Below are positions 44,931-53,102 of a stretch of DNA of 64,000 nt, piece by piece (the stretch's first letter is position 1; every line of letters starts with the position of its first letter). The stretch is from assembly GCA_017480495.1 (NCBI GenBank), contig JAFVAQ010000021.1, positions 32,388 through 96,387 of the forward strand, read 5' to 3'. The notes below the pieces were generated by a model that saw nothing but the letters and a program-made list of their open reading frames with translations, did no database searches and had not been told where the DNA came from. Origin of the DNA: Eubacterium sp. (lineage in GTDB: Bacteria; Bacillota; Clostridia; Lachnospirales; Lachnospiraceae). The translations under genes were made by a program, and so were the position numbers.

Positions 44931-45686
44931 GTGAGATTTGTTTCTTGGAATGTAAATGGTATAAGAGCATGTGTTAAAAAAGGATTCGAGGAATCCTTTT
45001 CTAATTTAGATGCAGATATTTTCTGTATACAGGAAAGTAAAATGCAGAAGGATCAGCTAAAGCTTGATACTCCTGGATATCATCAATATTGGAACTATGC
45101 GATTAGAAAGGGGTATTCAGGAACTGCTATTTTTACCAAGCAGGAGCCTGTTAGTGTTAAGAATGGTCTAGGTATAGAGGAGCATGATCAGGAGGGAAGA
45201 CTGATAACTCTTGATATGGGCGATTACTACTTCATAACAGTTTATGTTCCAAATTCTCAGAATGAACTGAAGCGTCTAGATTATAGAATGAAATGGGAGG
45301 ATGATTTCCGAGAGTATGTATCAGGTCTTAGTAAGGAAAAACCGGTTATCATATGCGGCGATATGAATGTAGCTCATAAAGAGATAGACCTGAAGAATCC
45401 AGCCTCTAATCATCATAATCCGGGATTCTCTGATGAGGAAAGAGGTAAGTTTCAGGAGCTTCTGGATGCAGGCTTCGTAGATACATTTAGATATAAATAT
45501 CCTGACCAGAAGGATATCTATTCCTGGTGGTCTTATCGATTTAATTCCAGAGAGAATAATGCAGGATGGCGTATAGATTATTTCCTTGTATCCGACTATG
45601 TACAGGATAAGATAGTGGACGCGAAGATTCATAATGAAGTCTATGGTTCAGACCACTGTCCAGTTGAGCTGGAGATAGATATCTAA
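44931..45686 (+). CDS. exoA: Exodeoxyribonuclease III / AP endonuclease
   Basis: A 251-aa base-excision repair enzyme that cuts at abasic sites. It has the EEP-family motifs VSWNVNGIRACV, FCIQESKMQ (metal-binding Glu), the PNSQNELKRLDYRMKWE segment, CGDMNVAHKEIDL, NAGWRIDYFLVS and the final GSDHCPVELEI with catalytic Asp-His. The start is a GTG at 44931. Length is normal for ExoA of Firmicutes. Confidence 0.96.
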   Translation: MRFVSWNVNGIRACVKKGFEESFSNLDADIFCIQESKMQKDQLKLDTPGYHQYWNYAIRKGYSGTAIFTKQEPVSVKNGLGIEEHDQEGRLITLDMGDYYFITVYVPNSQNELKRLDYRMKWEDDFREYVSGLSKEKPVIICGDMNVAHKEIDLKNPASNHHNPGFSDEERGKFQELLDAGFVDTFRYKYPDQKDIYSWWSYRFNSRENNAGWRIDYFLVSDYVQDKIVDAKIHNEVYGSDHCPVELEIDI

Positions 45687-45707
45687 AAAAAGAACTGCAT
45701 ATTATTA

Positions 45708-45737
45708 TTGATTTATCATAAAAGAATGTATTATAAT
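45708..45737 (+). promoter_or_regulatory. Promoter before the acyl-CoA synthetase gene
   Basis: TTGATT (45708-45713), 18-nt spacer, TATAAT (45732-45737). The predicted start falls at the 5' edge of the strong hairpin 45740-45774, so the transcript would begin with that structure. Confidence 0.55.
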
Positions 45738-45739
45738 GT

Positions 45740-45778
45740 CTCCGACATGTAGTTTTCAAAACTACGTGTTGGAGTTTT
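45740..45778 (+). terminator. Strong hairpin with T-run between exoA and the synthetase gene
   Basis: CTCCGACATGTAGTTTT (45740-45756) pairs with AAAACTACGTGTTGGAG (45758-45774) with one G-U and one T-G mismatch pair, then TTTT. It ends the exoA transcript; as it follows the promoter above, it could also attenuate the next gene. Confidence 0.75.
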
Positions 45779-45805
45779 AGTTAGAGCATATTTTGAGGAA
45801 AAATA

Positions 45806-47488
45806 ATGAGCAAAGATTATAAATTGACACCTGAAGAAGGAATAGCTGGTAAGTATGTCTCTTCATATGTTGATGAAAGCGGGATGCTGAAGGCAATAGA
45901 TATTCACGACGATGATCATTTTAATTTTGGATATGACGTGGTGGATGTTCTGGCGAAGAAGTGTCCTGACAAAACAGCTATGCTTCATATCTCCAAGGAG
46001 GGTAAGGAAAGAAGAATAACCTTCAGAGACATGAGTGTATATTCAAATAAGACAGCAAACTATCTTCGTTATTTGGGAATCAGGAAGGGCGATAGAGTTC
46101 TTCTTATCTTAAAGAGACATTATCAGTTCTGGTTCACACTTGTAGCTCTCCATAAGATAGGAGCTATAGCTGTGCCATGTTCCTTCTTGCTTACAAAGAA
46201 GGATCTAGAATACAGATTCAGAGCGGGTGGAATAAATGCTGTTGTCTGTACATCAGACGGTGATGTAGCGGATGAGGTAATGAAGGCTACTAAGAATTAT
46301 ATGGGGCTCAAGGCTAGAATAATTGTTGGTGGATCCAGAGAGGGCTGGTCAAACTATAATAGAGATATCAGATTCTTCTCATCACATCTCAGCAGACCGC
46401 AGAATGCAGCCTGCGGAGACGATGCTGCAATTATGTTCTTTACATCAGGAACAACCTCTTATCCTAAGATGGCTACACATAGTCATAAATATCCACTCGG
46501 ACATTATGTGACAGCGAAGTATTGGCATCAGGTAGATAGCAACGGAATGCATTTCACTATTAGCGATACAGGATGGGGCAAGGCTCTCTGGGGCAAGATA
46601 TATGGACAGTGGTTATGTGAGGCACCTATATTCACCTACGATTATGATGAATTCTTTGCGAAGGAAATACTCTCCATGATGGAGAAGTATCATATGACCT
46701 CCTTCTGTGCACCACCTACTGTATTCAGAATGCTAGTGCATGTAGATATGAGAAAGTTCGACTTATCTTCGCTGAAGAATGTTACTACTGCAGGAGAGGC
46801 ACTGAACCCAGAGGTTTATGAGAAGTTCTATAAGGCTACAGGCCTTAAGATCATGGAAGGCTTTGGTCAGACAGAAACAACTCTTACAGTTGCCAACCTA
46901 AAAGGTATGAAACCTAAGCCAGGATCAATGGGACTCCCTAGCCCAATGTATAATGTTAAGATTATGGGTGAAGGTGGTCGCGAGGTAGGAGTTGGAGAAA
47001 CTGGAGAAATCTGTCTCGATGTTCGTGGTAAAGAGCAGAGAGGACTGTTCCTGGGATATTACCTAGATAAAGAGAAGACAGATGCAGTTCTGCACGATGG
47101 TTTCTATCATACAGGTGATACAGCTTATAAGGATGAGGATGGATACTTATGGTATGTAGGTAGAGTTGATGATATTATCAAGTCTGCCGGATACAGAGTA
47201 GGACCATTTGAGATAGAAAATGAAATAATGAAGCTTCCATATGTTCTGGAATGCGCAGTAACTAGCGTGCCGGATAGAGTAAGAGGACAGGCCATTAAGG
47301 CTTCCATCGTACTGACAAAGGGATATACCCCTACAGATAAGCTTCGTAAGGATACAATGAAATATCTGAAGAATAATCTTGCGTCATATAAGAGACCTAA
47401 GTTTGTGGACTTTGTAGAAGCTCTTCCTAAGACTTCTAGTGGAAAGGTCAGACGTTCAGAGATAAAAGAGAAGGACTGGAGTGAATAA
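45806..47488 (+). CDS. AMP-forming acyl-CoA synthetase (medium-chain/acetyl-CoA ligase type)
   Basis: A 560-aa adenylate-forming enzyme that activates a carboxylic acid via acyl-AMP to acyl-CoA. It has the P-loop MFFTSGTTSYPKMATHSH (about residues 210-227), the GFGQTETTL motif, the YHTGDTAYKDEDGYLWYVGR hinge region and the C-terminal catalytic Lys in PKTSSGKVRR (about 548). The acid could be acetate, butyrate or a fatty acid; its place ahead of the fatty-acid operon suggests feeding exogenous acids, which is inference. The stop lies in the loop of a terminator. Confidence 0.9.
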   Translation: MSKDYKLTPEEGIAGKYVSSYVDESGMLKAIDIHDDDHFNFGYDVVDVLAKKCPDKTAMLHISKEGKERRITFRDMSVYSNKTANYLRYLGIRKGDRVLLILKRHYQFWFTLVALHKIGAIAVPCSFLLTKKDLEYRFRAGGINAVVCTSDGDVADEVMKATKNYMGLKARIIVGGSREGWSNYNRDIRFFSSHLSRPQNAACGDDAAIMFFTSGTTSYPKMATHSHKYPLGHYVTAKYWHQVDSNGMHFTISDTGWGKALWGKIYGQWLCEAPIFTYDYDEFFAKEILSMMEKYHMTSFCAPPTVFRMLVHVDMRKFDLSSLKNVTTAGEALNPEVYEKFYKATGLKIMEGFGQTETTLTVANLKGMKPKPGSMGLPSPMYNVKIMGEGGREVGVGETGEICLDVRGKEQRGLFLGYYLDKEKTDAVLHDGFYHTGDTAYKDEDGYLWYVGRVDDIIKSAGYRVGPFEIENEIMKLPYVLECAVTSVPDRVRGQAIKASIVLTKGYTPTDKLRKDTMKYLKNNLASYKRPKFVDFVEALPKTSSGKVRRSEIKEKDWSE

Positions 47489-47501
47489 ACTCCAGTCTTT
47501 T
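47474..47501 (+). terminator. Terminator overlapping the synthetase stop
   Basis: GACTGGAGT (47474-47482)/ACTCCAGTC (47489-47497), perfect 9-bp stem, loop GAATAA containing the stop TAA, then TTTT. Confidence 0.85.
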
Positions 47502-47544
47502 CTTGTATTTGGGGTATAGGCTTAGAACCAAAATAAAGGATAAG

Positions 47545-47555
47545 TTGAGTCTCAA
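47545..47555. promoter_or_regulatory. FabT-like operator ahead of the fab promoter
   Basis: TTGAGTCTCAA is an inverted repeat that matches the TTGAnnnTCAA core known for FabT-type MarR repressors. It is 8 nt before the -35 of the fab promoter; the operon ends with a MarR-type gene. The assignment is inferred. Confidence 0.4.
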
Positions 47556-47563
47556 AATAAAGG

Positions 47564-47591
47564 TTGACATTGAAGGAATATAGACTATAAT
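47564..47591 (+). promoter_or_regulatory. Fatty-acid operon promoter
   Basis: Consensus -35 TTGACA (47564-47569), 16-nt spacer, consensus -10 TATAAT (47586-47591). The start near 47598 leads into the GTTCAAAA/TTTTGAAC inverted repeat (47599-47628). Confidence 0.85.
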
Positions 47592-47598
47592 AAAAAAG

Positions 47599-47628
47599 GT
47601 TCAAAAATTTTAAATAAAAATTTTGAAC
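47599..47628. promoter_or_regulatory. AT-rich inverted repeat at the fab transcript start
   Basis: GTTCAAAA (47599-47606) and TTTTGAAC (47621-47628) flank an AT-rich centre. It starts right at the predicted +1 of the fab transcript and may be an operator or a 5' stabilising hairpin. Confidence 0.45.
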
Positions 47629-47673
47629 AAATACCCGAAAGAGGGAATAATATATCTAAAGGAGAATATGAAA

Positions 47674-47898
47674 ATGTTTGATGAGATCAAGGCAGTTATA
47701 GCAGAGACACTTAGTGTTGACGAGGATAAGATTACTCTTGAGGCATCTCTTACAGATGATCTTGGAGCTGATTCTCTTGACGCAGTAGAGCTTGGTATGG
47801 CTATCGAGGATACAATCGGTGTAGCAATCGCTGATGAGGATCTTCCAAATATCAAGACAGTTCAGGATCTTGTAGATTACGTAGAAGCACACAAGTAA
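47674..47898 (+). CDS. acpP: Acyl carrier protein
   Basis: A 74-aa acidic carrier that holds growing acyl chains on 4'-phosphopantetheine. The modified Ser is residue 34 in [10 protein letters not shown]; the four-helix ACP pattern is complete. I chose the ATG at 47674, nine bases after GGAG; an ATG two codons upstream (47668) is too close to that site. It is the first gene of the fatty-acid operon, 28 nt before accD. Confidence 0.95.
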   Translation: MFDEIKAVIAETLSVDEDKITLEASLTDDLGADSLDAVELGMAIEDTIGVAIADEDLPNIKTVQDLVDYVEAHK

Positions 47899-47926
47899 AT
47901 AAAATACTCGTTCGGAGGCACTTTAA

Positions 47927-48826
47927 ATGAAACTTTTTGGTAAGCGTAATCACGGTGTTGATTACGAAGAAGTTGCCAAGGCTGAGGTCGAATTAATCGA
48001 CTCAGTAAACGAGGAATTAGATGATGATACTAACTCGGAGCAGGTATATACCTGCTCCGATTGCGGTGTCGAGGTTCCTCTTGGTGAAGTGAAAAAAAAT
48101 CTGTACGTGTGTCCAAAGTGTGGTAAGCATACCAAGATTTCAGCTAGACGACGTATGGCAGGCCTGGCAGACCCAGGAACATTTAGAAGAATCAAGACGG
48201 ATATTCAGTTTATGAATCCACTTGATTATCCAGATTATGAAGAGAAAATAACAGGTCTCAAGAACAAGACAGGACTTGATGAAGGAGTTCTTTCTGGGGT
48301 TTGTGAGATCGAGGGATATAAAACAGTAGTTGCAGTTATGGCTAGTGAATTCCTTATGGGAAGCATGGGTATGGCTGTAGGCGAAATAATAACAAAGACT
48401 TTTGAAGTGGCTGAGAAGATGGAACTACCTGTAATCATTTTTACTGCCAGTGGTGGTGCAAGAATGCAGGAGGGTATCCTCTCACTTATGCAGATGGCTA
48501 AGACATCAGCTGCAGTTCAGAAGTTCAGCGCAAGTGGCGGTTTATATGTTTCAGTACTAACGCATCCTACAACAGGTGGTGTAAGTGCCAGCTTTGCTAC
48601 GCTTGCAGATATAACTATAGCTGAGCCAGGAGCACTGATAGGCTTCGCGGGTCCTCGAGTTATAGAGCAGACCATTGGTCAGAAATTGCCAGCTGGTTTC
48701 CAGAGAGCTGAGTATCTGGAGGAGCATGGATTTGTAGATGGAATCGTTTCAAGACTTGAAATGAGAGATAAACTAGCACAGATCCTGAAACTTCATGAGA
48801 AAAGGAGGAAGGCATGGCTTCGATAA
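47927..48826 (+). CDS. accD: Acetyl-CoA carboxylase carboxyltransferase beta subunit
   Basis: A 299-aa subunit that with AccA moves CO2 from biotin carboxyl carrier protein to acetyl-CoA, giving malonyl-CoA. The four-Cys zinc ribbon (CSDCG and CPKCG, about residues 43-66) marks AccD. The crotonase-like core has FTASGGARMQEGILSLMQMA and the LTHPTTGGVSASFA and AEPGALIGFAGPRVIEQT motifs. Its first 40 residues are an extra acidic lead-in. It overlaps accA by 13 nt. Confidence 0.96.
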   Translation: MKLFGKRNHGVDYEEVAKAEVELIDSVNEELDDDTNSEQVYTCSDCGVEVPLGEVKKNLYVCPKCGKHTKISARRRMAGLADPGTFRRIKTDIQFMNPLDYPDYEEKITGLKNKTGLDEGVLSGVCEIEGYKTVVAVMASEFLMGSMGMAVGEIITKTFEVAEKMELPVIIFTASGGARMQEGILSLMQMAKTSAAVQKFSASGGLYVSVLTHPTTGGVSASFATLADITIAEPGALIGFAGPRVIEQTIGQKLPAGFQRAEYLEEHGFVDGIVSRLEMRDKLAQILKLHEKRRKAWLR

Positions 48827-49755
48827 GAGATATTGATAATAAGCTGATGGCTTTGGAAGAGCAGATAGCTGCTCTTAAGGTCAACATGGAGCATATGGAG
48901 CTTCTGAGAGACCTTCATGCAGAGTATGATACAACCGCACAGCAGGCTGCAAATCTTACTCCTCATGACAGAGTATTTCTGGCTAGACATACTAAGAGAC
49001 CTAAGGTTGATGATTATATAGATGCTCTGTTTGATGATCTGTTTATTCAGAGAGGAGATGTTCTGAATAAAGAAGATAAGAGTATATATGGTGGTATCGC
49101 TACATTTCATGGCCTTCCTGTTACGGTGCTCGGTCATCGTAAAGGTCGCGATCTAAATGAAAATATGGAGTTTAACTTCGGAATGCCTGAGCCTGAAGGA
49201 TATCGTAAGGCGCTTAGAATGATGAAGCAGGCGGAGAAGTTTGGACGTCCTATAATCACATTTATCGACACTCCAGGTGCTTATCCTGGTCTCGATGCTG
49301 AGGCTCATGGACAGAGCCAGGCTATTTCCAGAAACCTTGCAGAAATGAGTTCCCTTAAGGTTCCTGTAATCGCTATTGTTACAGGAGAAGGAAGTAGCGG
49401 TGGAGCACTTGCTATAGGTGTGGCTAACACAGTATACATGCTTGAAAATGCAGTATATTCTGTACTGTCACCAGAGGGCTTTGCTTCTATTCTGTGGAAG
49501 GATTCCTCAAGAGCCGATGAAGCCTGCAAGCTGATGAAGCTGACAGCTCAGGATCTGTATGAGTTTGGCGTTATTGATGGAATCATTAAGGAACCTCTTT
49601 GTGGTGCACATCATAACCCAAGTGTTGTATATCGTGACATAGATGAGATGCTGGTTCGTGAACTTCGTAAGTTTAAGGGTAAATCTGGATCAGATATCGC
49701 AAAGGACCGTTACGAGAAATTTAGAAATATCGATAGCGTTGTTTTGAATAAGTAA
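48814..49755 (+). CDS. accA: Acetyl-CoA carboxylase carboxyltransferase alpha subunit
   Basis: A 313-aa partner of AccD. It has an N-terminal helical hairpin (about 1-50), then the crotonase-like fold with PRPIITFIDTPGAYPG-like (here FGRPIITFIDTPGAYPGLDA), GEGSSGGALAIGVAN and LSPEGFASILWKD. The ATG at 48814 lies in accD after AAGGAGGAAG, so the two subunits are coupled for equal output. Biotin carboxyl carrier and carboxylase genes (accB, accC) are not in the window. Confidence 0.96.
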   Translation: MASIRDIDNKLMALEEQIAALKVNMEHMELLRDLHAEYDTTAQQAANLTPHDRVFLARHTKRPKVDDYIDALFDDLFIQRGDVLNKEDKSIYGGIATFHGLPVTVLGHRKGRDLNENMEFNFGMPEPEGYRKALRMMKQAEKFGRPIITFIDTPGAYPGLDAEAHGQSQAISRNLAEMSSLKVPVIAIVTGEGSSGGALAIGVANTVYMLENAVYSVLSPEGFASILWKDSSRADEACKLMKLTAQDLYEFGVIDGIIKEPLCGAHHNPSVVYRDIDEMLVRELRKFKGKSGSDIAKDRYEKFRNIDSVVLNK

Positions 49756-49809
49756 GGTTGAGCCGATAGTTGCGAAAACCTATGGCATAGTTAACGAGGT
49801 ATAGAATAA

Positions 49810-50724
49810 ATGATTAATGAATTATTAGGAACAAAATATCCTATTATCCAGGGTGGTATGGCAAATATCGCTCTTGGTAAATTCGCAGCTGCTGTATCTA
49901 ATGCAGGTGGACTTGGACTTATCGGTTCTGGTGGATATGACGCTGCAAGAATAGAGCAGGAAATATATGATGCACGTAAGGCTACAGATAAGCCTTTTGG
50001 TGTAAATCTGATGCTACTTAATCCTGACGTAGATAATATCGCAGACCTTCTTGTTAAAGAGAAGATTAAGATAATTACTACAGGTGCTGGTACACCAGGA
50101 AAGTATATGGAGAAATGGAAAGAGATGGGAGCTATCGTTATCCCAGTTATCGCAAGTAGTGCTCTTGCTCGTAGAGTTGAGAAGCAGGGCGCTGATGCGG
50201 TTATAGCTGAGGGTGGTGAAAGTGGTGGTCACGTAGGTGATATGACAACTATGGCTCTTGTCCCACAGATAGTTGACTGTGTAGATATTCCTGTTATTGC
50301 AGCAGGTGGTATTGCAGACGGAAGACAGTTTGCTGCTGCTATGTGTCTTGGAGCTGCAGGTGTTCAGATAGGTACATGCTTACTTGTATCTGAAGAGTGC
50401 CCAGTTCATGACAACTATAAGCAGGAACTTATCAAAGCTAAGGATAATAGTACTACAGTAACAGGACGTTCATTAAATGCCCCTGTACGTATCATTAAGA
50501 ATCAGATGGCACGTGAATATCTGAAGCTTGAAGCTGAGGCTGCTTCACGTGAAGAGCTGGAGCAGATAACCCTTGGTGGACTTCGTAGAGCTGTTTCTGA
50601 TGGTGATATGAAGACGGGTTCTGTAATGGCTGGTCAGGTTTGTGGACAGCTTAAAGAAGTTCGCCCTGTCGCTGACATAATCGCAGATATTTATAATGAT
50701 GGTATGAAGATACTTGGAAGATAG
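49810..50724 (+). CDS. fabK: Enoyl-ACP reductase II
   Basis: A 304-aa FMN-dependent TIM-barrel enzyme that reduces trans-2-enoyl-ACP, the last step of each elongation cycle. It belongs to the nitronate monooxygenase-like family, with YPIIQGGMANIA at the start, GGLGLIGSGG, AEGGESGGHVG (flavin/substrate site, about residues 136-146) and IPVIAAGGIADGRQFAAAM. No fabI is present here. It starts at the ATG at 49810, and a long hairpin repeat separates it from fabD. Confidence 0.94.
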   Translation: MINELLGTKYPIIQGGMANIALGKFAAAVSNAGGLGLIGSGGYDAARIEQEIYDARKATDKPFGVNLMLLNPDVDNIADLLVKEKIKIITTGAGTPGKYMEKWKEMGAIVIPVIASSALARRVEKQGADAVIAEGGESGGHVGDMTTMALVPQIVDCVDIPVIAAGGIADGRQFAAAMCLGAAGVQIGTCLLVSEECPVHDNYKQELIKAKDNSTTVTGRSLNAPVRIIKNQMAREYLKLEAEAASREELEQITLGGLRRAVSDGDMKTGSVMAGQVCGQLKEVRPVADIIADIYNDGMKILGR

Positions 50725-50736
50725 TCAATAACGGAC

Positions 50737-50898
50737 GATGCTCGATTGTGAATATTCCTTGCTCGACTCAGCTTGCGCACAGGCGCGGTGCCCTAGCGGC
50801 CGCTTCGCTTGCTAAGCTCTCACTTCGCCTGGAGGCTCGTGAATCGCTAAGCACCGAGACCACTTATGGTCTCGCAAGGAATATTATAATCTCGCATC
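50737..50898. repeat. Long hairpin repeat, family A, copy 2
   Basis: Fills most of the 230-nt fabK-fabD gap. Arms 50737-50762 and 50874-50898 pair (GAATATTCCTTGC/GCAAGGAATATT). The core 50811-50857 shares CTAAGCTCTCACTTC and GTGAATCGCTAAG with the reverse complement of copy 1 (25492-25535). An apparent 60-codon frame inside is a product of the repeat. Confidence 0.75.
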
Positions 50899-50954
50899 TG
50901 TTAAATAGTAAGGACTTAATATATAGATAAGTACTGAAAAAAGGAATAAATAAT

Positions 50955-51905
50955 ATGAAATTAGGATTTATATATGCAGGACAGGGTTCTCAGAAGGTTG
51001 GTATGGGAATGGACCTCTATGAGAAGTATCCTGAGTTTAAGGAGACGTTTGATAATGTAAAGGGTGTTGATTTTGATCTTAAGAAGGTTTGCTTCGAGGG
51101 ACCAGCAGAGACACTTAATGAAACAAAATATACACAGCCTTGTATGGTTGCATTTGCAGTTGGTATGACAAAGGTTCTGAAGAGCTTAGGTGTTGAACCA
51201 GTATGTGCTGCTGGACTTTCACTGGGAGAGTATAGCGCACTCTATGCTTCAGGAGTTTTCACAGAGGAGCAGGTTATTCCTCTTGTGCAGTTCAGAGGAA
51301 ATGCAATGCAGACAGCTGTTCAGGGAAGAGATTGCAAGATGATAGCAGTTCTTGGACTGGATAAGGAAACAGTTTTCGCTGGATGTGAAAAGGTGAAGGT
51401 GGAGCTTGAGGCAGCTGGAAAGTCAGACCTTATAGCAGAGCCTGCAAACTTCAACTGTCCTGGACAGATTACAGTATCTGGTGATGCTGAAGCTGTTGAT
51501 ATGGCAGCTGAAGTACTTAAGGAGATGGGTGCTAAGAGATGCCTTCCAGTCAAGGTAAGCGGACCTTTCCATACATCACTTATGAAGCCGGCAGGAGATG
51601 CACTTGCAGAGAGATTCCAGAGCGAGAGTTTTGGAGATATGCAGATTCCAGTTGTATTTAACTGTATCGGTCGTGAAAAGGAAGAGGCGGAGACTATTCC
51701 TGCACTTCTTGAAAAGCAGGTACAGAAGTCTGTATACTTCGATGACTCTATCAAGGCTATGGCGGATATGGGAGTTGAGGCATTTGTTGAAATCGGACCT
51801 GGAAAAACACTTTCAAAGTTCGTGCAGAAGACAACTCCTGATGTTCCAGTTTATGGAGTAGAGACAGTAGAAGATATAGAGAAGCTACTGGAAGTGATCA
51901 AATAA
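50955..51905 (+). CDS. fabD: Malonyl-CoA:ACP transacylase
   Basis: A 316-aa enzyme that loads malonate on ACP. It shows YAGQGSQKVGMGMDLYE at the start, the nucleophilic Ser in GLSLGEYSAL (about residues 88-97), the conserved Arg in QFRGNAMQ, and the catalytic His in GPFHTSLM (about 201-208). Start at the ATG at 50955. Length is normal. It is downstream of the family A hairpin and upstream of fabG. Confidence 0.96.
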   Translation: MKLGFIYAGQGSQKVGMGMDLYEKYPEFKETFDNVKGVDFDLKKVCFEGPAETLNETKYTQPCMVAFAVGMTKVLKSLGVEPVCAAGLSLGEYSALYASGVFTEEQVIPLVQFRGNAMQTAVQGRDCKMIAVLGLDKETVFAGCEKVKVELEAAGKSDLIAEPANFNCPGQITVSGDAEAVDMAAEVLKEMGAKRCLPVKVSGPFHTSLMKPAGDALAERFQSESFGDMQIPVVFNCIGREKEEAETIPALLEKQVQKSVYFDDSIKAMADMGVEAFVEIGPGKTLSKFVQKTTPDVPVYGVETVEDIEKLLEVIK

Positions 51906-51973
51906 TTAGAATAAGTATCATAAATAATCAAATATCATAAATGGTATTTATTGAAATAAGTAACAGAATTAGT

Positions 51974-52000
51974 GTCATCCTGAACGAAGTGAAGGATATT
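51974..52000 (+). repeat. CATCCTGA-type dispersed repeat unit
   Basis: TCATCCTGAACGAAGTGAAG followed by GATATT, between fabD and fabG, matches the widely scattered CATCCTGAGCGAAGCGAAGGAT repeat type found between genes in many bacteria. It can form a short ATCCT/AGGAT hairpin 10 nt before the fabG ribosome binding site. Confidence 0.45.
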
Positions 52001-52013
52001 AAAGGAGAAAAAG

Positions 52014-52763
52014 ATGAGCAAGAGATTAGAAGGCAAGACAGCTATTGTAACTGGTGGAGCACGTGGTATCGGAAGAGCTATCAGTGTAAAGCTTGCATCT
52101 GAAGGCGCAAACGTAGTTATCTGTGATCTTGTAATTAACGAAGTTGCAGAAGAGACTGTAAAGCTTATAGAGGAGCAGGGAGTAAAGGCTGCAGCAATAG
52201 CAGCAAATGTAACTCTTCCAGAAGATTGTGAGAACCTCTTCAAGCAGGCTATAGAGCAGTTTGGAGCAGTTGATATACTTGTAAATAATGCTGGTGTAAC
52301 AAGAGATAACCTCATCATGAGAATGAAGGAAGAAGAGTTTGACCTTGTTATCTCAACAAATCTTAAGGGAACCTACAACATGATGAAGGCTGCAACAAGA
52401 CCTATGATGAAGGCTCGTTACGGACGTATAGTTAACATCAGTAGTGTTGTTGGTATATATGGAAATGCAGGTCAGGTTAACTACTCAGCAAGTAAGGCAG
52501 GTGTTATCGGTATGACAAAGTCCCTTGCAAAGGAGCTTGGAAGCCGTGGCATCACAGTAAATGCTGTAGCACCTGGATTCATCGATACAGATATGACAAA
52601 GGTTCTTTCAGAAGAACTTAGAGCAGAAATGGTTAAGAATATCGCACTTGGTAGACCAGGACAGCCAGAGGACGTTGCAAAGGTTGTTGCCTTCCTCGCA
52701 TCTGACGAAGCTGCATACGTAACCGGCCAGGTAATCGAATGCGCTGGTGGGATGAGCTGTTAA
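52014..52763 (+). CDS. fabG: 3-oxoacyl-ACP reductase
   Basis: A 249-aa short-chain dehydrogenase that reduces beta-ketoacyl-ACP with NADPH. It has the cofactor motif TGGARGIGRAI (about residues 13-23), NNAGVTRDN with the catalytic Asn region, the Ser-Tyr-Lys set (SSVVGIYGN and YSASKAG, Tyr about 154) and PGFIDTDMT. The start follows AAAGGAGAAA. A gene-free 339-nt gap with hairpins and the family B repeat follows. Confidence 0.96.
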   Translation: MSKRLEGKTAIVTGGARGIGRAISVKLASEGANVVICDLVINEVAEETVKLIEEQGVKAAAIAANVTLPEDCENLFKQAIEQFGAVDILVNNAGVTRDNLIMRMKEEEFDLVISTNLKGTYNMMKAATRPMMKARYGRIVNISSVVGIYGNAGQVNYSASKAGVIGMTKSLAKELGSRGITVNAVAPGFIDTDMTKVLSEELRAEMVKNIALGRPGQPEDVAKVVAFLASDEAAYVTGQVIECAGGMSC

Positions 52764-52766
52764 AAA

Positions 52767-52785
52767 AACAGTCCAGTGGACTGTT
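52767..52785 (+). terminator. Hairpin just after fabG
   Basis: AACAGTCC (52767-52774)/GGACTGTT (52778-52785) with a 3-nt AGT loop, preceded by a run of A. The T-run is poor, so termination would be partial at most. The rest of 52786-52896 holds further GC-rich inverted segments but no gene. Confidence 0.4.
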
Positions 52786-52896
52786 GTTCAGCGAATCCAC
52801 GAGAGCTGTGCTCGAGGGCGGAAATGAGCTGTTTAGTTCATTAGAGCCATTGACGAGGCGAATGATCAGCCGACAATAAATAGGTAGCTAAAATAA

Positions 52897-53077
52897 ATCA
52901 TGATATATATTATAAACAGTCACGTGATTTTTCTAAGATTTAAGGAGTGAGTTTCATGATTTATAACCCACGAGCGATGTTGTTTGAGCGAAGCGAGTTA
53001 AAGCGAGTGGGATTATAAACTGAAACGAACGACTATAAATCTTAAAAATCTTAGTGGTTTATAATATATATCATGAT
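52897..53077. repeat. Long hairpin repeat, family B, copy 2
   Basis: Between fabG and fabF. Outer arms 52897-52917 and 53057-53077 pair perfectly over 21 bp (ATCATGATATATATTATAAA plus C). Inside lie CTAAGATTTAAGGAGTGAG, CGAGCGATGTTGT, GAGCGAAGCGAG and ATTATAAACTGAAAC, shared with copy 1 at 42694-42928. It ends 25 nt before the fabF start. Confidence 0.8.
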
Positions 53078-53102
53078 TAGTTGAATATATTTAGGAGGAA
53101 AA

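Noticed and set aside
50748-50930. 60-codon open frame on the plus strand
   Set aside because: It lies inside the family A hairpin repeat, has no ribosome binding site and its composition reflects the inverted repeat.
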